A stretch of DNA of 35,342 bases, from contig CAMNIH010000003.1 in NCBI GenBank assembly GCA_946540365.1, positions 1 through 35,342 on the forward strand, given 5' to 3'. Of this stretch, positions 1-9,158 are shown piece by piece. The translations under genes were made by a program, and so were the position numbers. The notes below the pieces were generated by a model. That model made no database searches and was not told the DNA's origin. It worked only from the letters and a program-made list of their open reading frames with translations. Source of the DNA: an uncultured Bacteroidales bacterium (GTDB lineage: Bacteria > Bacteroidota > Bacteroidia > Bacteroidales > P3). The number at the start of each line of letters is the position of its first letter. Within the stretch, counting starts at the first letter, position 1.

Positions 1-3
1 TTG

Positions 4-76
<73 letters not shown>

Positions 77-113
77 TTGTGATTTGGCACGCTTTTCCTC
101 TCAAAAGCGGGTG

Positions 114-144
114 CAAAAGTACAAACATTTTTGAAACCGACAAA
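114..144 (-). promoter_or_regulatory. Promoter of tRNA-Gly (Bacteroidota -33/-7 type)
   Basis: On the minus strand, TTTG (141-144) is followed after 19 bp by TACTTTTG (114-121), matching the Bacteroidota consensus TTTG-N19-21-TAnnTTTG. Initiation is expected about 6 nt further on, roughly 30 nt before the mature tRNA 5' end. The tRNA-Val promoter in this window carries the same TACTTTTGCA box. Confidence 0.8.
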
Positions 145-151
145 ATTATTT

Positions 152-2788
152 TTAACTTTTTCCCACAATTTTTTTAATCTCATTCAGTTTCAGCAGAGCT
201 TCAATCGGCGTAAGTGTATCTATATCAATATCTACCAACATGTTTTTTATCTCCAGCAGTGTGGGGTCGTCCAGCTGGATAAAACTGAGCTGATAGCCCT
301 CCGAAGCGGTGTTTTTTTGCCCGTTTTTATCTCCTTTTTTCCGTTTTTGACCCTCTTCGACGGTATGTTCATTTTTGGATTCGAGCACCTGCAACATGGC
401 GTCTGCGCGGTTGACGACCTGGGGTGGCATGCCCGCCAGACGGGCCACATGGATACCAAAACTGTGCTCGCTGCCGCCCGGCACCAACTTGCGCAGGAAG
501 ATCACCCGCCCGTCGATCTCCTTCACACTGACATGGTAGTTCTTGATCCGCTCGTACTGGCTCTCCATCTCGATGAGCTCATGGTAGTGGGTGGCAAACA
601 TCACCTTGGGGCGGGCCCGCTTATTGTTGTGCAGGTACTCCGTAATGGCCCAGGCGATGGAGATGCCATCGTAGGTCGACGTGCCGCGCCCGATCTCGTC
701 AAGCAGCACCAAACTCCTGTCGCTGACGTTGTTGAGAATACTGGCAGTCTCGTTCATCTCGACCATAAAGGTCGACTCGCCACTACTTATATTATCGCTC
801 GCGCCCACGCGCGTGAATATCTTGTCGACGAGTCCGATGGTGGCCCGCTTGGCGGGGCAATAGCAGCCCATCTGCGCCATCAGCACGATGAGGGCCGTCT
901 GCCTCAGCAGGGCTGACTTACCGCTCATATTGGGTCCTGTGATGATGACAATCTGCTGATGGTCGCGGTCGAGCATCACGTCGTTGCTCACATACTGCTC
1001 GCCGGGGGCCATCTGGGTCTCGATGACCGGATGCCGGCCCTCGAGGATCTGTATCTTGTCGTCGTCCGTCAGCTCGGGCCGACAGTAGTTGCCGCGCAAC
1101 GCCACCTCGGCGAAGCACTGCAGGCAGTCCAGATGGGCAATCACCTGGGCATCGTACTGCACCGGCTGCACGTACTCCGTCACGGCCGCCATCAGCTGGT
1201 TGTACAGCTGTGCCTCCAGGGCCAGTATGCGCTCCTCCGCACCCAGTATCTTGTCCTCGTACTCCTTCAGCTCGGGCGTGATGTAGCGCTCGGCGTTGGT
1301 GAGCGTCTGCTTCCTGACCCATTCCGCCGGCACCTTGTCCTTATGGGTGTTGTAGACCTCGAAATAGTAGCCGAATATATTGTTGTAGCCTATCTTGAGC
1401 GAGGGGATGCCGGTGGCTTCGCTCTCGCGCTGCTGCATCGCCACCAGATACGATTTGCCCGACCCGGCCATCGACCGCAGTTCGTCCAGCTCGGCATTGA
1501 CGCCGTCGGCTATCACCCCACCCTTCTCCACCTTCACCGGCGGCTCCTCTTTCAGTTCGCGTTCGATGCGCTCGGCCAACAGCTGGCACGGATTGATCTG
1601 CTCCGCCATGCGTGTCAACGCCTCGTTGGCGCTGTCGGCACACAGTTGCTTCACCTCCCCCACGGCGCCCAGCGACCGACGGAGCTGCATCATCTCGCGC
1701 GGGTTGATGCGGCCGACGGCCGCCTTGGTAATCAGACGTTCCAGGTCGCCGATCGACTTGATGTGCTGTTCCAGCTGCTGGCGCAACTCGCTGTTCTGCA
1801 CCAGCACGTCCACCACCTTCAAACGGTCCTCGATCAGGTTCTTCTCCTTGAGCGGCATCAGCATCCAACGCCGCAACAGGCGCGACCCCATCGGGGTCAC
1901 AGTGGCGTCGATCACGTCCAGCAGGGTGCGCGCATTGTCGTTGGGGGAACTGATGAGCTCCAGATTGCGCACCGTGAAGCGGTCGAGCCACACATACTTG
2001 TCCTTCTCCACGCGGCTCAGCCGTGTGATATTCGCCGTCTGGTTGTGCTGCGTGTCCTGCAGGTAGTAGAGCACCGCACCGGCGGCGATGATGCCCATAT
2101 CCAAGTCCTCGACGCCGAAGCCCTTGAGCGAGCGGGTGCCGAATTGCTTGAGGAGCAACTCCTGGGCGAAATCGGGTGCGAAGACCCAGTCGTCGAAGGT
2201 GTTGCAATAGTATTTCTCGGCAAAGTGCTCCTGGAACCAACGCTGTTTCTTGCGCTGCAGCACCACCTCGGACGGGTGGAAGTTGGTCAGCAGCTTGTCG
2301 ATATAGGCCAGGTCGCCCTGGGCCAGATAGAACTCGCCCGTCGACACATCGAGGAAGCTGATGCCGTGTTCCTTGTCGGTCAGGTGCAACCCGCAGAGGA
2401 AGTTGTTCTCCTTCACTTCCAGCACCATGTCGTTGTAGGCCACCCCCGGGGTGACCAACTCGGTGATGCCGCGTTTCACCAGTCCCTTGGCCGTTTTGGG
2501 GTCCTCCAGCTGCTCGCAGATGGCCACCCGCAACCCGGCCCTGACCAACCGCGGAAGATACTGTTCCAATGCATGATACGGCACTCCGGCCAGATCGGTG
2601 TATTCGCCGCCGCCGGCCATCTTGCGCGTCAGGGTGAGGCCCAGTATGCGCGACGCCGTCCGGGCGTCCTCGCCGAAGGTCTCGTAGAAGTCGCCCACAC
2701 GGAACAGCAGTATCGCGTCGGGGAATTTCTTCTTCAACTCAGCATGTTGCCGCATCAAGGGCGAACTGTCGTCAGTCTTCTTTGCCAT
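152..2788 (-). CDS. mutS: DNA mismatch repair protein MutS
   Basis: 878-residue MutS-I protein that recognises base mismatches and small loops and starts post-replicative repair with MutL. The N-terminal mismatch-binding motif is visible as F34-Y35-E36 (within GDFYETF). The connector, lever and clamp domains fill the middle. The C-terminal ATPase has Walker A GPNMSGKS at 618-625 (catalytic-site Lys 624), a Walker B LVLLDEIGRGTS, and FATHYHEL. Length is normal for the family (about 850-880). The start ATG at 2788 lies directly before MAKKTDD, and the mismatch domain begins a few residues later as expected. It lies 16 bp downstream of the ABC-F gene on the same strand, so the two are probably cotranscribed. 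Confidence 0.98.
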   Translation of the reverse strand: MAKKTDDSSPLMRQHAELKKKFPDAILLFRVGDFYETFGEDARTASRILGLTLTRKMAGGGEYTDLAGVPYHALEQYLPRLVRAGLRVAICEQLEDPKTAKGLVKRGITELVTPGVAYNDMVLEVKENNFLCGLHLTDKEHGISFLDVSTGEFYLAQGDLAYIDKLLTNFHPSEVVLQRKKQRWFQEHFAEKYYCNTFDDWVFAPDFAQELLLKQFGTRSLKGFGVEDLDMGIIAAGAVLYYLQDTQHNQTANITRLSRVEKDKYVWLDRFTVRNLELISSPNDNARTLLDVIDATVTPMGSRLLRRWMLMPLKEKNLIEDRLKVVDVLVQNSELRQQLEQHIKSIGDLERLITKAAVGRINPREMMQLRRSLGAVGEVKQLCADSANEALTRMAEQINPCQLLAERIERELKEEPPVKVEKGGVIADGVNAELDELRSMAGSGKSYLVAMQQRESEATGIPSLKIGYNNIFGYYFEVYNTHKDKVPAEWVRKQTLTNAERYITPELKEYEDKILGAEERILALEAQLYNQLMAAVTEYVQPVQYDAQVIAHLDCLQCFAEVALRGNYCRPELTDDDKIQILEGRHPVIETQMAPGEQYVSNDVMLDRDHQQIVIITGPNMSGKSALLRQTALIVLMAQMGCYCPAKRATIGLVDKIFTRVGASDNISSGESTFMVEMNETASILNNVSDRSLVLLDEIGRGTSTYDGISIAWAITEYLHNNKRARPKVMFATHYHELIEMESQYERIKNYHVSVKEIDGRVIFLRKLVPGGSEHSFGIHVARLAGMPPQVVNRADAMLQVLESKNEHTVEEGQKRKKGDKNGQKNTASEGYQLSFIQLDDPTLLEIKNMLVDIDIDTLTPIEALLKLNEIKKIVGKS

Positions 2789-2804
2789 CTGTCTGTTGTC
2801 TTTA

Positions 2805-4721
2805 TCAATCTCCTTCGGCCCGTATCACAGCCTCTTCCCATTCGTCCATCTTCTTCTCCAGCTGCTGCTTCAGCGCCTGGTAGTCGTCGTAGAAGGCGGC
2901 ATCCTGCACCGCCCCGCCGGCCAGCTCAGCGTCCTTGGCGGCCAGCTGGGCCTCCAGCGCCTCGATCTCCTGCTCCTTCTGTTTGACGACGTTCTGCAGT
3001 TTGCGCCGCTCGCGCTCGCGTTCCTTGCTCTCTTCGTAGGCCATCTTGCCGGCCGTCTTCGGCTGGGCAGACACACCCGTCGGGGCCGTCGGGACCGTCG
3101 GGACCGCTGCGGCGGAGTGCTGCTTCTCCAGGAACTCCATGATGTCGCACTTGAACTCATGCACGCCGCCGTCGCGGAACTCGTAGAGCTCGTCGGTGAG
3201 GCCGCTCAGGAAGTCACGGTCGTGGCTGACCACGATCAGCGTCCCGTCATACTGCAGAAGGGCGTTCTTCAGGATGTCCTTCGAATTCATGTCCAGGTGG
3301 TTGGTCGGCTCGTCGAGGATCAGCAGGTTGCTCGGCGTGAGCAGCAGCTTGGCCAAGGCCAGACGAGCCTTCTCGCCGCCGCTGAGCACCTTGACTTTCT
3401 TGTCAATATCCTCCTCGTCGAACAGGAAACTGCCCAGTATGTTGCGTATCTTGGGCCGTATGTCGCCCAGCGCGATATCGTCGATGGTCTCGTACACCGT
3501 CTTGTCCAGGTTGAGCATGGCGGCTTGGTTCTGTGCGTAGTAGCCCAGCACCACCCCCTGCCCCAGCCGGAACGAGCCCGTGTAGTCGTTGATCTCGCCC
3601 ACGATGATTTTGGCCATCGTCGACTTGCCCTCGCCGTTGCGGCCCACAAAGGCCACCTTGCGGCCCGACGTGAGCAGCATATCGACCCCGTCGAAGACCT
3701 GATGGTCGCCGTAGGCCTTGCCCAGATGCTGGGCCTCGACCACGATCTTGCCGCTGTGGGGCGCCGGCGGGAACTGGAAGTGGATGCTCTCCGTGCTCAC
3801 CTCGTCCACCGAAATCTTCTCCATGCGCTCCAGCATCTTCACCCGGCTCTGCACCTGCTTGGCCTTGGTGGCCTTGTAGCGGAAGCGCTCGATGAAGGCC
3901 TCGATCTGGGCCACTTGGCGCTGCTGGTTGCTGAGCTGGGCCATCTGGCTGGCTCGACGCTCCTGCATCTGCACCACATACTCCGAGTAGGGGCACTTGT
4001 AGTCGTAGATGCGGCCGGCCGTGATCTCGATGGTCCGCTTGGTGATGTTGTCCAGGAAGGTTCGGTCGTGACTCACCAGCACCACGGCGCCGCTGTAGCT
4101 CTGCAGGTAGTTCTCGAGCCACTGGATCGACTCGATGTCGAGATGGTTGGTCGGCTCGTCGAGCAGCAGGAAGTCCGGGTGACGCAGCAGCAGCTTGGCC
4201 AGCTCGACGCGCATCTGCCATCCGCCGCTGAACACCGCCACCGGGCGCTCGAAGTCGTCGTGTCTGAATCCCAATCCCAGCAGCACTTTCTCGGCTGCCT
4301 CGCGCCGCCGGCCGCCGCCGAGCATGGCCAGGTGCTCGGTCACCTCGCTGTGGCGGGTCAGCAGCCGTGTGTAGTCCTCGCTCTCATAGTCGGTCCGCTC
4401 GGCGATCTGCTGCGTCAGCCGGGCCTGCTCCTGCTCCAGCGCATCCAGCTGGCTGAAGGCCGTCAGGGCCTCGTCGATGACCGTGCCTATGGCATCGGGC
4501 ACCATCTCCTGCGGCAGGTAGCCCACCGTCTGGCCGCTGGCCATCACGATGGTGCCGCTCTCGGGCTCCTGCCATCCGCACAGTATCTTGAGCATCGTCG
4601 ACTTGCCGGCACCGTTCATCCCCACCAGGCCGATGCGGTCGTGGTCCGCCACATTGAACGTGACATTCGAGAAGAGGTTGGTGCCGGTGAACTGGACCGA
4701 CAGGTTGTTGACACTAATCAT
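2805..4721 (-). CDS. ABC-F family ATPase (ribosome-associated translation factor type)
   Basis: 638 residues with two fused ATP-binding cassettes and no membrane segment, the ABC-F arrangement. The first cassette has NGAGKST, SGGWQMR and LLLDEPTNHLD. The second has GRNGEGKST, SGGEKAR and LILDEPTNHLD. Between them is the charged linker (residues about 235-300) that reaches into the ribosome E site in studied members. The last 90 residues are a charged coiled coil (KERERERRKLQ onwards) like the Uup/YdiF C-terminal domain. Such proteins act on stalled or initiating ribosomes; some give resistance to ribosome-targeting antibiotics. Nothing here shows this one does, and housekeeping is more likely. 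It is followed 16 bp later by mutS. Confidence 0.93.
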   Translation of the reverse strand: MISVNNLSVQFTGTNLFSNVTFNVADHDRIGLVGMNGAGKSTMLKILCGWQEPESGTIVMASGQTVGYLPQEMVPDAIGTVIDEALTAFSQLDALEQEQARLTQQIAERTDYESEDYTRLLTRHSEVTEHLAMLGGGRRREAAEKVLLGLGFRHDDFERPVAVFSGGWQMRVELAKLLLRHPDFLLLDEPTNHLDIESIQWLENYLQSYSGAVVLVSHDRTFLDNITKRTIEITAGRIYDYKCPYSEYVVQMQERRASQMAQLSNQQRQVAQIEAFIERFRYKATKAKQVQSRVKMLERMEKISVDEVSTESIHFQFPPAPHSGKIVVEAQHLGKAYGDHQVFDGVDMLLTSGRKVAFVGRNGEGKSTMAKIIVGEINDYTGSFRLGQGVVLGYYAQNQAAMLNLDKTVYETIDDIALGDIRPKIRNILGSFLFDEEDIDKKVKVLSGGEKARLALAKLLLTPSNLLILDEPTNHLDMNSKDILKNALLQYDGTLIVVSHDRDFLSGLTDELYEFRDGGVHEFKCDIMEFLEKQHSAAAVPTVPTAPTGVSAQPKTAGKMAYEESKERERERRKLQNVVKQKEQEIEALEAQLAAKDAELAGGAVQDAAFYDDYQALKQQLEKKMDEWEEAVIRAEGD

Positions 4722-4779
4722 TGAAACTTCAATAGTATATAATATAGGTACCGTCGGTGATGCCGGACGGCAATAAGCA

Positions 4780-4821
4780 AACGGTTAAAGACAACTGATC
4801 ACGCCAGCGCCTTTAACCGTT
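4780..4821. repeat. Inverted repeat between tonB and the ABC-F gene
   Basis: Perfect 11-bp arms, AACGGTTAAAG (4780-4790) and CTTTAACCGTT (4811-4821), are separated by 20 bp. It lies just past the tonB stop codon, so it could form a hairpin at the 3' end of the tonB transcript. No T-run follows on the minus strand, so it is not a classical intrinsic terminator. A two-fold operator for the downstream ABC-F/mutS operon is the alternative. Confidence 0.5.
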
Positions 4822-4841
4822 GAATGTTCTGTAACCGGTTG

Positions 4842-5531
4842 TTACTGCAGGTTGAAGCTGACAGGCAGGTTGAACTGCACACGCACAGCCTTGCCGCGCT
4901 GCTTGCCGGGGGTCCACTTGGGCATGGACTTCACCACGCGGATAGCCTCCTGGCCGCAACCACCGCCGATGTCCTTCAGGATGCGGGGGTTGGCGATCGA
5001 GCCGTCTTTCTCCACCACGAAGGTGACATACACACGGCCGGTGATGTTGTTGTCGCGGGCCAGCTGCGGATACTTGATGTTGTCGCGCAGGAATTTGTAC
5101 AGGGCCTCCATGCCGCCGGGGAATTCAGGGTCGTTCTCCACAACGGTGAAGATCTGCACGTCCTCTTCCTCCTCTTCCTCCTCGATCTTGACGGGAGTGA
5201 TTTCGATGTTCTGCGTGTTCTCGTCGACCTCGGCGTTGATGGGGCCGAGCTCGTGGGTCAGCTCTTTGTCGTCCTCGACCACTTCAAACTCGGTGGTCAC
5301 CTCGGGCTGCTCTGGCGGTGGCGGTGGCGGCAGTTCTTCCTGCTGCGTCTGGATGATGATCTCCTCCTGCTCCTCGCTGGCCTGACGTTCGATCTGCTCC
5401 TTCTCCTCCTTGTCGTAGGATTTCACATTGAACGCCACCAACGAAGCCACAAGAATCACCACCAAACCTATCTCCAGATAGAGTCCCCGACGTTTTTCGA
5501 GGTCGGCTTTCGGATTTTTCTTCAGTTCCAT
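4842..5531 (-). CDS. tonB: Energy transducer TonB
   Basis: 229 residues. It has a short basic cytoplasmic start, one membrane segment at about 19-36 (IGLVVILVASLVAFNV), a Glu/Pro-rich periplasmic spacer that includes six consecutive prolines, and a C-terminal TonB fold from about residue 140 (YPQLARDN through VQFNLPVSF). TonB carries proton-motive energy from ExbB/ExbD to outer-membrane SusC-like and siderophore receptors. No exbB or exbD is adjacent, which is common for the many TonB paralogues of Bacteroidota. The spacer is unusually acidic (runs of Glu near 105-125). ATG at 5531 places the membrane helix normally. Confidence 0.93.
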   Translation of the reverse strand: MELKKNPKADLEKRRGLYLEIGLVVILVASLVAFNVKSYDKEEKEQIERQASEEQEEIIIQTQQEELPPPPPPEQPEVTTEFEVVEDDKELTHELGPINAEVDENTQNIEITPVKIEEEEEEEDVQIFTVVENDPEFPGGMEALYKFLRDNIKYPQLARDNNITGRVYVTFVVEKDGSIANPRILKDIGGGCGQEAIRVVKSMPKWTPGKQRGKAVRVQFNLPVSFNLQ

Positions 5532-5594
5532 ATTTTTGACTTTTAATTATTTATTCCACCTTTCGAGGCCTTTCGACCCCTTCTTTTCGCACCG

Positions 5595-5625
5595 CTAAAA
5601 TACTAAAAAAATCTGAATTACCAAC
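5595..5625 (-). promoter_or_regulatory. Possible tonB promoter
   Basis: The minus strand has TATTTTAG (5595-5602), one mismatch from TAnnTTTG. GTTG lies 19 bp upstream (5622-5625). It is about 65 bp before the tonB ATG, in an A/T-rich gap. It is weaker than the other promoters in the window. Confidence 0.4.
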
Positions 5626-5650
5626 AACAAAATGTGAAAAACCTTCTTTT

Positions 5651-8600
5651 TTAACATTTGATAACCTGCCGGACCTGCACTTCGGGCTGCAGGTAGATGA
5701 GCCATCCGCTGACCTTGGGGTAGCCCATCTCGGCCATGGCGCGGCAGTAGCGCAGCACCTGCCGGTCGTGTTCGCTGCCCAGGTCGCGGCCTGTCTTGAA
5801 GTCGACCACCCACGTCTCGCCGTCGGCCAGCACCACGCGGTCGGGGCGGCAGATGCCCTCGGCGTCGCAGAGGTCGCATTCGCTGATGGCCCGCCAGGCG
5901 GGGCTGAAGAAGCGCTCGCTCTCGGGGTGCGTCACCACCGCACGGGCCAGGTCGGCCAGCCGCTGCCGCTCGTCGTCGCCGAGGCCCTCGGCGTGGGCCA
6001 GCCGCTGCAGGGCGGCATCGACATCGCCGGCATGCTGCACCCGCGACAGCAGGTCGTGCGCCAGGTTGCCGAAGCGCACGCTGGCCTCCTGCAGGGACGA
6101 CAGCTGCCGCTCGGCCGGCGACGCCACCTGCACCTTAGTGGTCCATTCGGCGTAGGACAGCCGGTTGACGGCCATCTCGGCAGCCGACGGGGCCGCGTCG
6201 CGCCCCGACTCCACGTGCTGCATGTCGGGGTCGCCCAGGTCGGGCCGTTCGCTGTCGACGAAATCCTTGATCATGCGGGCGTAGCTCAGCTCGTCCTTCG
6301 AATTCTCCTTGGGCGTGGGGGCAACAATATACAGTTGCTCACGCGGGCGCGTCAGCGCCACATAGAGCACATTCAGCTGGTCCACCTCGTCGAGCCGGCT
6401 TTCGGCGTTGCGCACCTCGTCGAAGTTCGACGTGCCCTGGCGGCTCAGCTCGACGAATGCCGACGGCAGGCGCTCGCCCAACTTGCCCTCCAGCCTGACC
6501 CACAGCTTGAAGCCGTGGCGGTTGGTCGACAGGAAGGGGCAAATCACCACCGGGGCCTCGAGGCCCTTGGCCTTGTGGATGGTCATCAGGCGCACGGCGT
6601 CGATCCCCTCGGGGTTGGCCGCCGAGAGCTGGCGGTGGCGCGTCTGGGCGAAATCGGCCGTGGCGTTGTCGTCGAACCACTCCAGGAACTCGGCAAAGCC
6701 GCCGTGGCGCCGCCGCACGAAGTCGGCCACGCAGCCCAGCAGCGACCCCACATAGGCGACATCGATCCCGTCGAGGTGCAACTCGCGCACCATCTCCTCG
6801 CAACAGTCGTAGACGTCGAGCACCGCCAGATAGCCGGGACGGAAGTCGAACCCGCGCCCCTCGTCGCGCAGCAGCTGCGCCACATCGACCGGCCCCGGGG
6901 CCAGGAAGTCCTCGCGGTGGCTGCTGGCCGTGAGGCCCAGGTTGTACAGCCGCTGCATGAGGTCGGCCGCCGCCACGCGGTCGGTCGGGTCGTGCAGCAG
7001 CCTCAGCGCCGCCACGATGGCCATCACGGCATGGCTGCGCACCAGGAAGAACGACTCGCTGGAGCACACCTCGATCCGCATCTCGTCGGGATGCGCCTGG
7101 AGGTAGGTGCCCACGGTGTCGAGGTCTTTCTTGTTGCGGCCCAGCACCATGATGTCGCTCTGGCGGTAGCCCTGGCGGGTCACCAGACGCACGATGGTCT
7201 GGCGGATGCTCTCGCTGACGGCGTCGGGGTCGTCGGGGTCCACGAAGCTCAGCCCCACGTGTCCCCCCTCGGGGGCCCCGTCGGGCAGCAGCTGCCACAG
7301 CTCCGGACGCCCCTCGCTGTCGGGCGTGCCGACATAGATCTGCTGCGCCAACGGATTGTCGGCGAACGGCTGGCGCTGCAGCAGCCACGTGAAGAAGCGG
7401 TTGTTGAACTCGACCACCGTGCGGGCCGTGCGCCGGTTGTGGCGCAGGTTGACGAAGCTGTAGTTCCCCTCCAGCGGCAGCGTCGCGCCGTGCAGCTCCA
7501 TCCCCTTCACCACCGGCAGGTCGACAAACTGGCGCACATCGCCCTGGCGGAAGCGGTAGATGGCCTGCTTGCCGTCGCCCACCACCAGCGACTCGTGGCG
7601 CTGCGCCACCGCGTTCTCGAGCAGCGGCACCAGGTTGTGCCACTGCAGGACCGACGTGTCCTGGAACTCGTCGATCAGGAAGTGGTGGTAGCGGCTGCCC
7701 AGCCGCTCGTAGATGAACGGCGCAGGCTCTTCGCACACGATCTTGTTGATCAGCCGGTTGAACTCCGAGAGGTGGACCACCTCGTTGTCGCGGGCATAGA
7801 GGTCGACCTGCTGCTTCATCTCGCCCAGCAGGGCCATGGCGTAAAGGTTTTTGAGCAGCAGCTGGCGCGTCACGTAGTCGCGCAGCGCCTCGCCCTCGTC
7901 GGGCGTGCGCCCGTCGGCGACGCCGAACAGCGCGCGGGCCTCCTCGTAGCGGGGATAGAGCTCGTCGACGATGTCGCCGATGGCCTCCATGGTGACCTCG
8001 CTGCACTTGGCGCTGTGCAGTTTGCCGCCCTCGAAGGCGTTGGCCACCGAGGCGGTGAGGGGCCGTATGTTGCCGCCCGCCAGCGAGCGGAAGAAGCCGT
8101 AGTAGCCGTTGCGGCCGCCCGCGCAGTCGCTCTCGCCGGCGCCCGCCCGCTGCAGCAGGGCCATCACCGCCTCGCCGCAGCCCTTGGCCTGCTGCTCGAA
8201 GCGGCGGCAGTCGGCCGTCAGCTGGCGGTGCAGGTCGATGAAATCGGACAACTTCATGTCCTTCAGCGTCTCCAAGTATTCGTCGGTCCCCTCGACAAAC
8301 AGCTGCTGCGCCAGGCTCATCAGCTCGCCCTCGATATAGTAGCTCTTCGAATCCTCCATGCGGCTCTCGGCATAGGCCTGCACCACGCGCGTCAGATCCT
8401 CGTGGCCGGGGGTGCCGACGAGCGACATCAGCTGGCTGACAGCCTGTTGCACCATCTCGTCCTGCTCGATCATCACCTCGAAGTTGACCGGCCGGTCCAG
8501 GTCGTGGGCGAAGGTGCGCACGATGCGGTGCATGAAGCTGTCGATCGTGCTGACCGAGAGGTCGCTGTAGGAGTGCAGCAGGGCCTTGTGGAGCACCTCG

Positions 8601-8971
8601 GCCGACCAGCGCAACTCGTTCTCGTCCATCGGGTTGTCGCGGTAGGCAGGCAGGCTGTTCAGCGCCTCGAGCAGGGGGCCGCCCATCGGCGAGCGGCGCC
8701 GGTCGAGGCCGTGGGCCGCCATGTCGGACAGGCTGTTCATCACACGGCTCTTCATCTCGCCGGCGGCCTTGTTGGTGAAGGTGATGGCCAGGATGCCGCG
8801 GAAGTGCCCCTTCAGGTAGTCCTCGAGCCGCCGCCGGTCGCGGCGCACCTCGGCCGACGGTGCCGCCAGCGCCAGCTTCAGATACTCCTTGACAAGCGTG
8901 AAGGTCTTGCCGCTTCCGGCCGCCGCACGGCATATAACAAACGGATTCTGTGTATTCTGCTCGGTTGACAT
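5651..8971 (-). CDS. UvrD/RecB-family helicase-nuclease (AddA/RecB-like)
   Basis: 1106-residue protein with a complete superfamily-1 helicase. Walker A is AAGSGKT (residues 18-23 region, Lys 22). Motif II is LIDEFQDTS near residue 435, followed by GDGKQAIYRFRQGD, MTIHKAKGLE and LNVLYVALTRPREQLY. The C-terminus carries a PD-(D/E)XK nuclease: CRPDR, then VVDFKTG with Asp about 1057. This is the AddA/RecB design, which unwinds and trims double-strand breaks before RecA loading. The open frame runs to 9055, but ATG 8971 (MSTEQNTQ) is the likely start because it sits 10 residues before the helicase core and directly after a strong promoter. An addB/recC-type partner is not adjacent on either side. 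Confidence 0.92.
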   Translation of the reverse strand: MSTEQNTQNPFVICRAAAGSGKTFTLVKEYLKLALAAPSAEVRRDRRRLEDYLKGHFRGILAITFTNKAAGEMKSRVMNSLSDMAAHGLDRRRSPMGGPLLEALNSLPAYRDNPMDENELRWSAEVLHKALLHSYSDLSVSTIDSFMHRIVRTFAHDLDRPVNFEVMIEQDEMVQQAVSQLMSLVGTPGHEDLTRVVQAYAESRMEDSKSYYIEGELMSLAQQLFVEGTDEYLETLKDMKLSDFIDLHRQLTADCRRFEQQAKGCGEAVMALLQRAGAGESDCAGGRNGYYGFFRSLAGGNIRPLTASVANAFEGGKLHSAKCSEVTMEAIGDIVDELYPRYEEARALFGVADGRTPDEGEALRDYVTRQLLLKNLYAMALLGEMKQQVDLYARDNEVVHLSEFNRLINKIVCEEPAPFIYERLGSRYHHFLIDEFQDTSVLQWHNLVPLLENAVAQRHESLVVGDGKQAIYRFRQGDVRQFVDLPVVKGMELHGATLPLEGNYSFVNLRHNRRTARTVVEFNNRFFTWLLQRQPFADNPLAQQIYVGTPDSEGRPELWQLLPDGAPEGGHVGLSFVDPDDPDAVSESIRQTIVRLVTRQGYRQSDIMVLGRNKKDLDTVGTYLQAHPDEMRIEVCSSESFFLVRSHAVMAIVAALRLLHDPTDRVAAADLMQRLYNLGLTASSHREDFLAPGPVDVAQLLRDEGRGFDFRPGYLAVLDVYDCCEEMVRELHLDGIDVAYVGSLLGCVADFVRRRHGGFAEFLEWFDDNATADFAQTRHRQLSAANPEGIDAVRLMTIHKAKGLEAPVVICPFLSTNRHGFKLWVRLEGKLGERLPSAFVELSRQGTSNFDEVRNAESRLDEVDQLNVLYVALTRPREQLYIVAPTPKENSKDELSYARMIKDFVDSERPDLGDPDMQHVESGRDAAPSAAEMAVNRLSYAEWTTKVQVASPAERQLSSLQEASVRFGNLAHDLLSRVQHAGDVDAALQRLAHAEGLGDDERQRLADLARAVVTHPESERFFSPAWRAISECDLCDAEGICRPDRVVLADGETWVVDFKTGRDLGSEHDRQVLRYCRAMAEMGYPKVSGWLIYLQPEVQVRQVIKC

Positions 8972-8988
8972 AGGTTCAGTTTTGAGTG

Positions 8989-9020
8989 CAAATATACACA
9001 TTTTTTGCGAACCGCACAAA
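8989..9020 (-). promoter_or_regulatory. Promoter of the helicase-nuclease gene
   Basis: Minus strand: TTTG (9017-9020), a 20-bp spacer, then TATATTTG (8989-8996), a full match to the Bacteroidota consensus. Expected initiation is near 8983, giving a leader of only about 12 nt before ATG 8971. The 90-bp palindrome begins 38 bp upstream of the -33 box. Confidence 0.8.
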
Positions 9021-9058
9021 TCCCTCAACACAAGGTTGACCATACCCTGAGTCAAGGT

Positions 9059-9148
9059 TTTCTTCAGTCGTTCTTCAGTCGTTCTTCAGTCGTTCTTCAG
9101 TGATCACTGAAGAACGACTGAAGAACGACTGAAGAACGACTGAAGAAA
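9059..9148. repeat. 90-bp perfect palindrome of 11-bp iterated units, copy 1
   Basis: Every base from 9059 pairs with its mirror up to 9148; the centre is TGATCA at 9101-9106. Each arm is four direct 11-bp units, three TTCTTCAGTCG and a fourth ending GA next to the centre. The same 90 bp occurs at 22985-23074. The shared unit continues rightwards through 9160 (GGTAGACCTGA), making 102 bp with one mismatch to the other copy read on the opposite strand. It has no coding sense, transposase or target duplication that I can see. It lies between two divergent promoters. Confidence 0.95.
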
Positions 9149-9158
9149 TGGTAGACCT

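Noticed and set aside
2796..4724. Long plus-strand open frame opposite the ABC-F gene
   Set aside because: His/Leu/Val-rich translation without any family motif. It is the antisense of a clearly coding gene in GC-rich DNA.
4735..4771. Small hairpins (ATTGAA/TTCAAT and CCGTC/GACGG) before the ABC-F gene
   Set aside because: Short stems at chance level; no recognised riboswitch or operator.
5768..8968. 1066-codon plus-strand open frame opposite the helicase-nuclease
   Set aside because: Antisense shadow; low-complexity Ala/His/Gln composition and no signal, motif or ribosome entry site.
9059..9148. CRISPR-like array
   Set aside because: Units are 11 bp, contiguous without spacers, and inverted at the centre; no cas genes.
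9059..9148. Ordinary intrinsic terminator
   Set aside because: The element lies upstream of both flanking genes rather than at a 3' end, is far longer than a terminator stem, and lacks a G/C-rich stem followed by a U-tract.
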